35,930 nucleotides of DNA from a virus. The notes under the pieces are model-generated. The model ran no database searches and was not told the DNA's origin. It saw only the letters and a program-made list of their open reading frames with translations. The stretch covers positions 1-35,930 of IMG/VR virus record IMGVR_UViG_3300025869_000042. One strand, written 5' to 3'. Position 1 is the stretch's first letter, and every line of letters starts with the position of its first letter. This document shows positions 20,846 to 27,832 of this stretch, piece by piece. Position numbers and translations under genes: made by a program.

Positions 20846-21229
20846 ATGATGCGTAAAAAAGGTTTTGCAAAATTAAAGGATCTGTTTTGGTACTCAGACT
20901 CTGAACCAAACGAGGTGTTGATTGCTTTCTGCCATATCTTTGCTCTTCCTGCAGCTTTATGCGTTGATTTTGATAACCCATCTATACTGCTTATTAGTGG
21001 TGGTATTCTTGCTGGATCATTTCAAATGTGGGCTGTGCTTTGGAACGGAACTTTACGGATGAGGCTGGTTGCAGTTCAAGTTGCAGCATTAATAGCACTA
21101 GGAACAGTTGAAAATCTATTCGCAAGTGGTTTAATGAACGGTAGTCGTGTAGGTTGGATGATTATTATGATGTTTGCTTTATGGAATACTATAAGGGTTT
21201 ATAAAGAAAAACTAGATAAGGGTGCTTAA
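20846..21229 (+). CDS. Holin-like membrane protein, paralogue 1
   Basis: A 127-aa protein starting 1 nt after the amidase stop (ATG ATG; the second ATG at 20849 is also possible). A basic N-terminus and the motif LFWYSDSEPNE are followed by four predicted membrane helices and a short charged tail. The next gene has the same layout and motif. Position after the endolysin and before a coiled-coil membrane protein suggests a holin or antiholin. The longer frame reaching back to 20753 lies inside the amidase gene and is not used. Confidence 0.6.
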   Translation: MMRKKGFAKLKDLFWYSDSEPNEVLIAFCHIFALPAALCVDFDNPSILLISGGILAGSFQMWAVLWNGTLRMRLVAVQVAALIALGTVENLFASGLMNGSRVGWMIIMMFALWNTIRVYKEKLDKGA

Positions 21230-21587
21230 GAAATTACAACAACTTTGGAGATACAGCGATAGTCAGCCAACAGAGATTACTCTTGGTGCCGCGTTAATGA
21301 TACTCGCTCCTATAGCAACATTTATTGAGTTAGGCTTTATGCCTATTTATCAAATGCTACTGGTTGGAGCAGGATTTTATCAATTGTATTGCATTGCTAA
21401 AGGGGAACTTGACTGTAGGGTAAGAGCAGCAATGTTGACATTTGGTTTATACTCTACTAGCCTTGCAATGTATATCATGACAATAGGTTTACCAACTCCA
21501 ACTCATTACGGTTGGATCATTTTTGTATTATCTTCTTTTGGCAATTTAAAAAGATTAAAAACAGAACAACTACATCGCAATGGATAA
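21222..21587 (+). CDS. Holin-like membrane protein, paralogue 2
   Basis: A 121-aa protein with a GTG start at 21222 inside the end of the previous gene (8-nt overlap). It repeats the previous protein's plan: basic N-terminus, LWRYSDSQPTE, four predicted helices, a G-x-L-x-x-R loop between helices 2 and 3, and a last helix beginning GW-I followed by a basic/acidic tail. The pair probably arose by tandem duplication. Holin/antiholin or a two-component holin is the natural guess; sequence alone cannot prove it. Confidence 0.6.
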   Translation: MLKKLQQLWRYSDSQPTEITLGAALMILAPIATFIELGFMPIYQMLLVGAGFYQLYCIAKGELDCRVRAAMLTFGLYSTSLAMYIMTIGLPTPTHYGWIIFVLSSFGNLKRLKTEQLHRNG

Positions 21588-21891
21588 CATTACACAAATA
21601 ATAATTACGGTTGCCACTGTAGCTGGTTCAGCAGGTATATGGAAATTCTTTGAAGCAAGGCTCAAAGTAAAAGCAGAAGAAAAGAAATCACAACTAGAAA
21701 ACAATGACGGCGTGCAGTACCGAGATGACTTGAAGGACAGGGTAAGAAATATGGAAGCTCTGTTAGCAAGGTCAGCAGACGAAAAGGATGAACTGCGTAG
21801 TCAAGTGTTGCTACTTACTCAAGAGGTTTCTGCATTACGCGTTAAGGTTGAGTTCTTAGAAAAAGAAAACGATAGACTTAAAAACAAATAA
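21580..21891 (+). CDS. Membrane-anchored coiled-coil protein (spanin-like or holin-associated)
   Basis: A 103-aa protein overlapping the previous gene by 8 nt. Residues 5-22 form one membrane helix (IIITVATVAGSAGIWKFF), then a charged coiled coil to the end (LRVKVEFLEKENDRLKNK). This is the topology of an inner-membrane spanin or of the XhlA-type membrane protein of lysis cassettes. No lipoprotein partner with a lipobox was found nearby. Membership of the lysis operon is well supported; the exact role is not. Confidence 0.55.
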   Translation: MDNITQIIITVATVAGSAGIWKFFEARLKVKAEEKKSQLENNDGVQYRDDLKDRVRNMEALLARSADEKDELRSQVLLLTQEVSALRVKVEFLEKENDRLKNK

Positions 21892-21903
21892 AAAGAAGAT
21901 AAA

Positions 21904-22344
21904 ATGAGTTATAACAAATCGCCGTTTAAAATGGCAACAAAATCTCCTTTAGCTAAAGCATTAAAGGGCAATCAAGGAAAATTACCACAGGCTTTGCAAG
22001 ATGCAATTAAAGCTACACCAGAATCACCAGCTAAACAAACGGTATCTGCAACTAATTCCCAAGGAACTGTTGGTGGTAAACCATTAAAAGAAGTTAAGGG
22101 TGCTAGGGATATTCCTAAAAGTGTAAGCTTTGGAGGTACAAACTATAACCTAGGGGCGATGACCACAAATCTCGGGGCACATTACTACAATGAAGGTTTC
22201 AGCTCAAAACACGAAAAACAAGGTACAATACAAAGAGGTAATGATACAGGAGTTTACCATATTAGTCGCGAGACTGAAAAACCGGTGAAACTTAATAAGA
22301 AAAAAGCAAGTATTAAATCACCAGCTAAAAAATACAAAAAGTAA
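21904..22344 (+). CDS. Small basic protein with repeated SP-[AFL]-K motifs, 1
   Basis: A 146-aa Lys-rich protein. KSPF and KSPLAK occur near the N-terminus, ESPAKQ about residue 40, and KSPAKKYKK ends the protein. The core (residues about 60-130) is Gly/Asn/Lys-rich with few hydrophobic residues. Two further genes with similar motifs follow. Such SPAK/KSPF proteins are familiar from uncultured marine phages but I know of no function. SP-K/R motifs bind the DNA minor groove in histone tails, so a DNA-associated minor virion role is possible. Confidence 0.6.
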   Translation: MSYNKSPFKMATKSPLAKALKGNQGKLPQALQDAIKATPESPAKQTVSATNSQGTVGGKPLKEVKGARDIPKSVSFGGTNYNLGAMTTNLGAHYYNEGFSSKHEKQGTIQRGNDTGVYHISRETEKPVKLNKKKASIKSPAKKYKK

Positions 22345-22478
22345 TGGCTGGCTGCGGACCTCAGCGGCTAGGCAGTCCACTAAAGCTTAAGAAAGCATGC
22401 TGGACCGGATATGAAGCTATTGGTATGAAAAATAAGGGCGGTAAAAAAGTTCCTAATTGTGTACCAAAAAAGAAATAA
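22344..22478 (+). CDS. 44-aa basic peptide with GGKKVPNCVPKKK end
   Basis: The start overlaps the previous stop (TAATG), which argues for coupled translation. The peptide begins MAGCGPQRLGSPLKLKK, has CWTGYEAIGMKNKGGKK in the middle and ends VPNCVPKKK. The segment 'C-W-x-G-Y-x-x-I-G-x-K-x-K-G-G-K-x-V-P-N-C-V-P' is a motif I have met repeatedly in marine phage proteins, both alone and as a tag in larger structural proteins. It is shorter than usual ORF cut-offs but is very likely real. Three cysteines could bind metal or form disulphides. Confidence 0.7.
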   Translation: MAGCGPQRLGSPLKLKKACWTGYEAIGMKNKGGKKVPNCVPKKK

Positions 22479-22489
22479 AAAAAGAAATT

Positions 22490-22825
22490 ATGAAAAAAGG
22501 AATTGGGCCGCATGGCTTAGGAGCATCTAAATTACCTGCGAAAATGTACGGGGCTAAATCGCCAGCGAAGCAAACAGAAAACCCAACTGGCGATAGTATT
22601 AAATCAAAGCATAAAAAAGGTGTGGCTCAAGATACTAAAAACACAAGAGCTTTAAACGAAACCCTAAATGCAGCGCGTTCGGATTATCAAGCAAATCGCA
22701 ATCCACAAACTAAAGCGGCTTTGCAAGAAGCTAAGGATATGAAAAAAGGCGGTAGCACTTTTTCTACTAAAGGGTCAATAGCTAGTAGCAAGAGTCGCAA
22801 GCTAGGTGAAAATTATCCGGCATAA
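22490..22825 (+). CDS. Small basic protein with KSPAKQ motif, 2
   Basis: A 111-aa protein, ATG at 22490; an in-frame TTG further upstream lies inside the preceding gene and is not needed. N-terminus: KKGIGPHGLGASKLPAKMYG then AKSPAKQTENPTG, shared in style with the gene at 21904. The rest is polar and Lys/Ala/Asn-rich, likely disordered. It is the last gene of the rightward array, 24 nt before the terminator. Confidence 0.6.
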   Translation: MKKGIGPHGLGASKLPAKMYGAKSPAKQTENPTGDSIKSKHKKGVAQDTKNTRALNETLNAARSDYQANRNPQTKAALQEAKDMKKGGSTFSTKGSIASSKSRKLGENYPA

Positions 22826-22849
22826 AATTTTAATAAACAAATAAAAAAA

Positions 22850-22871
22850 GGGGATCCAGTAACGGGTCCCC
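22850..22871 (+). terminator. Intrinsic terminator between convergent arrays
   Basis: GGGGATCC (22850-22857) pairs with GGGTCCCC (22864-22871) around a 6-nt loop, with seven A before and TTTATTATTT after. T22855-G22866 is a G-U pair only in the rightward RNA, so it primarily ends the late array. The flanking A and T runs may let it also act on leftward transcripts, which end at 22880. Confidence 0.88.
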
Positions 22872-22879
22872 TTTATTAT

Positions 22880-23089
22880 TTACATGATATTCAAAAGCCT
22901 ATCACCTTTTTCTTTATCTATTGCTCTAATCTCATAAAGCAATTCTTGTTCTTTAGCGTAAGCGTCGCGTCGCTCTTCACCGGTAGATTCTATACCTAGG
23001 TTAGTAAATATAGATGCGCATTCCTGTAACTTTTCGTCGATTAGTTTTTTCTTGCAGGCATCACACATTCTTCCATGTACCGCACACAT
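22880..23089 (-). CDS. Small Cys-rich protein, last gene of the leftward array
   Basis: A 69-aa protein beginning MCAVHGRMCDACKKKL (C2, C9, C12), then a charged helical region. A C-x6-C-x2-C cluster could form part of a metal site, but a fourth ligand is not obvious. The start overlaps the stop of the 40-aa upstream gene (TAATG). The product is unknown. Confidence 0.6.
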   Translation of the reverse strand: MCAVHGRMCDACKKKLIDEKLQECASIFTNLGIESTGEERRDAYAKEQELLYEIRAIDKEKGDRLLNIM

Positions 23090-23211
23090 TAGCTACCACA
23101 TCCTTCGCATTCAGGATTATCAATACTGCATGCATTATCATTCTTATCATCCGTTGTAAGTTCATCAACAAAGTCAGCGAAGCTATCTGACACGTCAAAA
23201 TCGTTTTTCAT
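23089..23211 (-). CDS. 40-aa acidic peptide with Cys-rich C-terminus
   Basis: ATG at 23211; the frame ends at 23089 and shares the TAATG overlap with the next gene. It starts MKNDFDVSDSFADFVDEL and ends DNPECEGCGS, with three cysteines in the last 12 residues plus one before. It is too short for common ORF cut-offs but fills the gap exactly and is coupled to a good gene. Function unknown. Confidence 0.6.
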   Translation of the reverse strand: MKNDFDVSDSFADFVDELTTDDKNDNACSIDNPECEGCGS

Positions 23212-23219
23212 AGTGTTTG

Positions 23220-23381
23220 TTATTTATATATTTGTATTGCGATATCAAAAAAGGGTAGGTAGAATACATGCGAGGTAATATCATCATTGTGATAACTACG
23301 CATACCTATTAAGACTCCTGGATAGAAGCCTAACGATATAGCCCATTGGCCGCTGAGATCTTCATTTTCGTTTTCCTGCAT
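23220..23381 (-). CDS. 53-aa conserved-looking phage peptide (GFYPG family)
   Basis: ATG at 23381, inside the end of the upstream gene (20-nt overlap). The sequence has QWAISLGFYPGVLIGMRSY in the middle and VFYLPFFDIAIQIYK at the end. I recognise the pattern GFYPG-hydrophobic-G-x-R ... YLPF-x-D-I-A from small phage proteins of unknown function. It has no clear membrane helix. Confidence 0.65.
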   Translation of the reverse strand: MQENENEDLSGQWAISLGFYPGVLIGMRSYHNDDITSHVFYLPFFDIAIQIYK

Positions 23382-23541
23382 GCTCTTTAATTCTTTCAAT
23401 TTCTAAAATCAGTTCTTTGTACTTAACTCGTCCGCGTTGGCGCCACGACCACTGTACCCACTTGTCTATCTGCCTATCTATGTATTGCTTCCGAGCGTTT
23501 TCTTTTGGCGCTCTAGAATTAACTCCACTACCATGTCGCAT
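23362..23541 (-). CDS. 59-aa basic peptide overlapping the endonuclease gene
   Basis: ATG at 23541 lies 64 nt inside the 3' end of the endonuclease gene in another frame, and the stop overlaps the next gene by 20 nt. The middle is strongly basic and aromatic (DKWVQWSWRQRGRVKYKEL), the end helical and charged. It fills the region between two good genes, but the long overlap lowers certainty. Confidence 0.5.
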   Translation of the reverse strand: MRHGSGVNSRAPKENARKQYIDRQIDKWVQWSWRQRGRVKYKELILEIERIKEHAGKRK

Positions 23542-23948
23542 TCTTTCTGATTTTGAGGTTTATACAATGTGAAGGGTTCAAGCTTATTCTCAGCTATGTA
23601 CTTCTTAAACAACTTCCAGCGCATCGGAAATGATTCGTTAGCTCTACCTTTAGTTTCAATAATAAAGTGCTTGCCTACAAAGTCCGGCGTGTATTTAATG
23701 TTGAGGATTTTTTTATTTCCTCTATTAATAAATTCGCCTTTACCATTCCCCGTCCGCTCGAAACTTTCAAATGGGAATTCAAAAGACTGTTGTAGTTCAA
23801 ATGTTTCTCCTTCATATAGTGCAGCTATTTTAGCTTTTCTTAAAGCCATATACATATACTTCTCTAGCCCTGATGCAAAGTTGATACCATCATATGATAC
23901 TTTTTTTGCTCTTACGGGTCCTTTCTTTCTGCTGTATTTTTTTTTCAT
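23478..23948 (-). CDS. T7 endonuclease I-like nuclease (Holliday junction resolvase type)
   Basis: A 156-aa protein if started at ATG 23948 (MKKKYSRKKG), which is 1 nt past the upstream stop; the longer frame to 24056 lies in the upstream gene. Motifs follow the T7 gp3 / PD-(D/E)XK pattern: FASGLEKYMY (E for metal binding), IKYTPDFV (PDF), then FIIETKGRANESFPMRWKLF (E-x-K). Such enzymes resolve branched DNA and, in T7, help degrade host DNA. It belongs to the replication/recombination gene block. Confidence 0.82.
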   Translation of the reverse strand: MKKKYSRKKGPVRAKKVSYDGINFASGLEKYMYMALRKAKIAALYEGETFELQQSFEFPFESFERTGNGKGEFINRGNKKILNIKYTPDFVGKHFIIETKGRANESFPMRWKLFKKYIAENKLEPFTLYKPQNQKECDMVVELILERQKKTLGSNT

Positions 23949-23949
23949 A

Positions 23950-24174
23950 TTACTCCTCGGAGCTTGGTGCTTCATACTTTTCTTTTGCTTTTTGCAAATA
24001 CAGCACAGCGTCCATAAGTTCTTCTTGTAAGTGATTAAGCCAAGCAAGCATTTCACTTGGATCTTCTTCTAATGTAACGCCGTACTTTTTATAACCTACG
24101 TCTGAACGACCAACAAACTTATCTACTACGCGTTCAACTACTGGATCGCGGAAGGCAATTGTTTTTTGTTTCAT
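23950..24174 (-). CDS. Small MazG-like (all-alpha NTP pyrophosphohydrolase-like) protein
   Basis: A 74-aa helical protein with GYKKYGVTLE and LAWLNHLQEELMDAVLYL; E51-E52-x-x-D55 resembles half of a MazG/all-alpha NTP-PPase metal site. The start overlaps the stop of the upstream MazG fusion gene (ATGA). Similar short proteins are common in phages; it could hydrolyse a (d)NTP as a multimer or assist its larger neighbour. T4 dCTPase (gp56) belongs to this superfamily. Catalysis is not certain because a second acidic motif is missing. Confidence 0.55.
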   Translation of the reverse strand: MKQKTIAFRDPVVERVVDKFVGRSDVGYKKYGVTLEEDPSEMLAWLNHLQEELMDAVLYLQKAKEKYEAPSSEE

Positions 24175-24986
24175 AGTGTTTCAGTCTTAGACTTAAGGTA
24201 ATTAGAGAAGGCTTCTTCTTTAACGAACGTGCCGTTTTCCATTTTGCCTTTACGATTAGCTATCTGAGTATAAGCAGCATCAATACATTCTTCAATTTTA
24301 TAGCCGCCAAGATGTGCGAGGTTTGTAAGTACAACAACCATATCGCCAATAGCATCAACAAACTCAACTTCGTCATTCTTTAAGATAGCTTGAGCAAGCT
24401 CACCACTTTCTTCCATAAGCTTAACATATTGAGTTTTCTTATCGCCACTTTCATAAATGCCGCGGTCTCCTGCCCATTTGCGTATCAACTCAAATTTAGC
24501 AATGTCTTCTTCTTCGGGTTCAACTTTAGCAAACATACCCTGCTCGTACTTCTTGAAGGCTTCATTATAAATGTAGCATCGGTCTTCAGTGTACATGCTT
24601 TTCATCGCATTGTTTAGTATCCACTCTGCGTTACGACCACTTAACGTAAAGCGATCACCTTGAGGAGTTACCCATGATACGCCCATTACGTTGCCAAGAT
24701 ATTCCTTTAGCTGCAAAATATGCACAGGGAATGTAGTAGTCTGATCAGTTACATTGATTTTCATAATATTAGATTTAAATAAATTCTTGTACTCAATACG
24801 GTCTACCGGGTAGCCATAAGACTTTTGAAGTTCTATTTCTAATTTTGATACCTGATCGATATCATCACCTGCAAATAGAACCTCATATTCTTCTTCAGCA
24901 TAACCTTGTTGCTGAGTAACTCTCTTATCAAGATTACGCGTTACGCCAATCTTTTTACCTGGAATGTGATAAATAAAATACTTCAT
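24171..24986 (-). CDS. GIY-YIG domain fused to MazG-like nucleotide pyrophosphohydrolase
   Basis: A 271-aa fusion. Residues 3-65 look like a compact GIY-YIG domain (FIYHIPGKKIGVTRNLDKRV, with R22, and E50 in KLEIELQKSYGYPVDR). Residues 75-150 are a linker domain of unknown type. Residues 165-250 are MazG-like: E192-E193-x-x-E196 and D211-x-x-x-D215 (EFVDAIGDMVVVL) form the Mg-binding acidic set. The MazG part should hydrolyse a (d)NTP to the monophosphate and PPi. Start and stop are coupled to neighbours (TAATG with the ThyA-like gene, ATGA with the next), which suggests a nucleotide-pool role. Confidence 0.75.
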   Translation of the reverse strand: MKYFIYHIPGKKIGVTRNLDKRVTQQQGYAEEEYEVLFAGDDIDQVSKLEIELQKSYGYPVDRIEYKNLFKSNIMKINVTDQTTTFPVHILQLKEYLGNVMGVSWVTPQGDRFTLSGRNAEWILNNAMKSMYTEDRCYIYNEAFKKYEQGMFAKVEPEEEDIAKFELIRKWAGDRGIYESGDKKTQYVKLMEESGELAQAILKNDEVEFVDAIGDMVVVLTNLAHLGGYKIEECIDAAYTQIANRKGKMENGTFVKEEAFSNYLKSKTETL

Positions 24987-25816
24987 TACATGCCTACACT
25001 TAAAGGTGCTTTTATCGCTGGCATCGGGTCATAATACTTAAGCTCTATTTCCCATTCATGAGGCACAACCACATCTTTATCATATCCAATTGTTAAGCCT
25101 AAACCAGCTAAGTCTAATACAGGAAGTAACTTACCACCTAATTGTCTGCTAAGCAATTCTTTAGACTGTTCTATATGGTTTGAATACAAATGACAATCAC
25201 CTAATTGAGCTATTAATCTACCCGGCTTGTAGCCTGCACCTTTAGCAAGTAGCTCTAGTAATAAACCGTACATGGCTATATCATAAGGCAAACCTAAAAA
25301 CACGTCCGCCGAACGCTGTTGCCACATTAGATCAAGCTGGTTATTGTTTATATAAACTTGAAAGCCATAATGGCAAGGAGGCAACGCCATATGGTGTAAT
25401 TCAGACGGGTTCCATGCATTGACTATAAGGCGTCTAGATTCCGGCTTAGTCATTATACCTATAATTAATCTTTGGAGCTGGTCAACGCCGTTAAAATCGC
25501 GCCATTGCTTACCGTACACAGGACCAAGCGTTCCATCTGTACGTCCCGAGCGTTTATAATCAGGATCCCAATAGTTAATTCCGTTATCTCTTAAGTATTG
25601 TATATCTGTACGGCCCTGCAAAATCCACAGCAGCTCAAACTTCGCAGCTTTAAACGAAACCTTTTTAGATAATAAAAGCGGGAAACCCGCTGACATATCA
25701 TGTTCTAGCGTTTTGCCGAAAAGAGAATAAGTACCTGTACCTGTTCGATCAGGTTTGTAGGGTGCGTCTAATAGTTCTTTGATTAAACTACGATACTGCG
25801 TTTCTATGTTTTTCAT
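24986..25816 (-). CDS. Thymidylate-synthase-family enzyme, probably dCMP-specific methylase/hydroxymethylase
   Basis: A 276-aa full-length ThyA-family protein. Catalytic C148 lies in MALPPCHYGFQ; R128-R129 (PESRRL), R168-S169 and D171 (QQRSADVFLGLPYDIAMYG), and HLYSNH are all present, and the C-terminus keeps the IKAP signature. The key departure is D179: dUMP-specific enzymes have Asn here (E. coli N177, L. casei N229). T4 dCMP hydroxymethylase has Asp179 with Cys148, the same numbers, and N-to-D mutants of thymidylate synthase are known to accept dCMP. So it probably makes 5-methyl- or 5-hydroxymethyl-dCMP, using methylene-tetrahydrofolate. Ordinary thymidylate synthase remains possible. 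Confidence 0.85.
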   Translation of the reverse strand: MKNIETQYRSLIKELLDAPYKPDRTGTGTYSLFGKTLEHDMSAGFPLLLSKKVSFKAAKFELLWILQGRTDIQYLRDNGINYWDPDYKRSGRTDGTLGPVYGKQWRDFNGVDQLQRLIIGIMTKPESRRLIVNAWNPSELHHMALPPCHYGFQVYINNNQLDLMWQQRSADVFLGLPYDIAMYGLLLELLAKGAGYKPGRLIAQLGDCHLYSNHIEQSKELLSRQLGGKLLPVLDLAGLGLTIGYDKDVVVPHEWEIELKYYDPMPAIKAPLSVGM

Positions 25817-26072
25817 AATAATAAATATAGTATTTATAAACTTGTTTTCGTGCGTCCTCTGCTAAATACTTACTAGGGTCTCTACTTTTCTTTTTGCCAA
25901 TCTCTATTTCTACAAAGAATTTCTTAGGTCCCTCGCCCGTCTCAGCTGCTAATAACCCAATTCGAATGTCATTCTTTAAGCACCATACCATTGCTTGGTA
26001 TTCGTACTCTGATCTGTAATAGCTGCCCCAATTGGTTTTCTTAGACTTTTTACTTTTTGTACCGCTACCCAT
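25788..26072 (-). CDS. Small protein of unknown function between primase and ThyA-like genes
   Basis: A 94-aa protein, ATG at 26072 overlapping the primase stop (TAATG); a GTG further upstream is not needed. The N-terminus is basic (GSGTKSKKSKKTNWGSYY) and the remainder is charged and Tyr-rich (RKQVYKYYIYYYEKHR). It overlaps the ThyA-like gene by 29 nt. The order suggests a replication or nucleotide role, but nothing in the sequence tells which. Confidence 0.6.
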   Translation of the reverse strand: MGSGTKSKKSKKTNWGSYYRSEYEYQAMVWCLKNDIRIGLLAAETGEGPKKFFVEIEIGKKKSRDPSKYLAEDARKQVYKYYIYYYEKHRNAVS

Positions 26073-27784
26073 TATTCCCACGGCATTTTATCACTAGCAA
26101 AGCTAGTAGGGTTTTCAATAGCTTTATAGCCACCACTGTCCGACTGCCATTTAAAATGAGCCTCAGCACCATTCTCGCCTAAGTTTTGGAACTTAACCTT
26201 AAGCACTTTTACTTTAACAGTTCGAGCATCGTAATCTCTATGAACAAGCAGTCCGTGATACGAAGCGTCGTACCATTCCCCACCACCTTTAATATTATAC
26301 ATGGTTGGCTCTTCAATCTTGCCATTACCATCTTTATACATTTTAGTAGGGTGAGCAACAACTATAACTAGTACATCGTACTTCTTAGCAAAGATGTCTA
26401 TTTGTTCTAAGTAATCAAGCGTGTATTGATTAACGTCGGTTGATGGCTTAGTAGAACGTACTTTATTGTAAGGGTCTATTACTAAACACTTTATACCTTT
26501 ACGCTTTACTAACTCAGCACCTTTCTTTAAAACATGCTCAAGCGCATACTTTTCCATATCAATATGATAAAAGCTACTATTGCAGAGATCAGCGATTTGA
26601 TTCCACTTTTCAGTGTTTATATCAGCTTCACTTGGCATGCCACCCCAAATCTTACGCATAAGTTTGTGGGCATGTAAAAAAGTAGGTTGATTTTCAGGAG
26701 AGGCATATGCAGTTTTCCAACCATATAATTGGTTGTAGCCTACACACATTTGATCTACGAAATCAGACTTGCCAGAACTGGGGATACCAGTAACAGTAAT
26801 AAACTGACCAGTGTAAGTGCTAAAGATGCTATCAAACTCGCGAAGACCAATTTGATAACCTGGTTTAAATCCATTCCGAACAAAATCTGTGACATCTCCT
26901 TCAATATCTCGGAAGGTTGTAACGTTTTCAAGGGGGACTGGGGTAGCAGCGGTAATTCTACTAACAAGTTTTTCTTTGCCATATTTAACAAGATATTCGT
27001 TTGCGTCTTTACAATCGTCGAAAGTGGCGATGTAACATACTTCTGTACCAAGTCTTCTAATAAGTTCCTGCTGTAGAGCTTGGCCAGCTTCATCAGAATC
27101 TACAGCTATAATAATTTTTTCTTGATCTAAGAAGTAATCAATTGTATTATCTAAGTACTCAAGATTGTTTGTATTAAGTGTTGCGCCGTTGGGGACAGAG
27201 ACAGCATTTGTAACACCTGCTTCATGCAGCGCTAACACGTCCATCTCGCCCTCAACGATTACGCAGTACTCATATCCTACTATACTATTAATATTGTAGA
27301 ATACCTTTTCAGCACCCTTAAAGAGCTTAAAATTTTTGCGACCGTCTCGATACTTTACGTTTACGAGTTGGTCACCAACAAAATAATTAAATTGAATTGT
27401 GTGCTCTAATTTCCCAGTTTGGGGCATAAACTCATCACCGTCAGTTACTCCGACTTCGTATAATGTAGACCTTGATATACCTCGAGAAGCAAACCACTCG
27501 GCAACTTTATCGTTGACGGCAGCTTGCTCTTCTGGTTGTGTAGGTTTAACATATACTTTCTCGGCTTTACCCTTACGATTAAAAGTATGGAGCTGAAAAG
27601 TTTTATTACAATTATGACAAGTACCAAGACCCCGTTCCCAATCGTATGAAGCACATTGGTCCTTCTGATTTTTGGGTTTCCTATCGTGAGAACACAGTGG
27701 ACATATGCCTTGTGACTTTCCCTCTTCAAGGCCATGTTGATTGAATTTATCAATCTCAAATCCATTGATCTCTGTTGTCTGCAT
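26072..27784 (-). CDS. T7 gp4-type primase-helicase
   Basis: A 570-aa bifunctional replication protein. Residues 28-59 are a zinc ribbon (C28-x2-C31 ... C56-x2-C59) that reads the priming template. The TOPRIM primase domain has VIVEGEMDVL (E178) and AVDSDEAGQ (D229, D231). The RecA-type helicase has a Walker A G333-x4-G-K339-S (GIPSSGKSDF) and a later Walker B (KCLVIDPYNK) and VIVVAHPTK motif. All catalytic parts are present, so it should prime lagging strands and unwind DNA. The partner DNA polymerase is not in the window. Confidence 0.93.
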   Translation of the reverse strand: MQTTEINGFEIDKFNQHGLEEGKSQGICPLCSHDRKPKNQKDQCASYDWERGLGTCHNCNKTFQLHTFNRKGKAEKVYVKPTQPEEQAAVNDKVAEWFASRGISRSTLYEVGVTDGDEFMPQTGKLEHTIQFNYFVGDQLVNVKYRDGRKNFKLFKGAEKVFYNINSIVGYEYCVIVEGEMDVLALHEAGVTNAVSVPNGATLNTNNLEYLDNTIDYFLDQEKIIIAVDSDEAGQALQQELIRRLGTEVCYIATFDDCKDANEYLVKYGKEKLVSRITAATPVPLENVTTFRDIEGDVTDFVRNGFKPGYQIGLREFDSIFSTYTGQFITVTGIPSSGKSDFVDQMCVGYNQLYGWKTAYASPENQPTFLHAHKLMRKIWGGMPSEADINTEKWNQIADLCNSSFYHIDMEKYALEHVLKKGAELVKRKGIKCLVIDPYNKVRSTKPSTDVNQYTLDYLEQIDIFAKKYDVLVIVVAHPTKMYKDGNGKIEEPTMYNIKGGGEWYDASYHGLLVHRDYDARTVKVKVLKVKFQNLGENGAEAHFKWQSDSGGYKAIENPTSFASDKMPWE

Positions 27785-27832
27785 TAAATGCGAATTGTAA
27801 GTTATTAATAATTTATACTGCTATACACAGTT

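Noticed and set aside
23569-24030. Rightward 153-aa hydrophobic frame
   Set aside because: It is antisense to the T7-type endonuclease gene, which has clear catalytic motifs.
26755-27765. Extra leftward frames of 106-112 aa within the primase-helicase region
   Set aside because: They are in other frames of the primase-helicase gene, which carries all expected motifs; their composition is Leu/Ser-rich noise.
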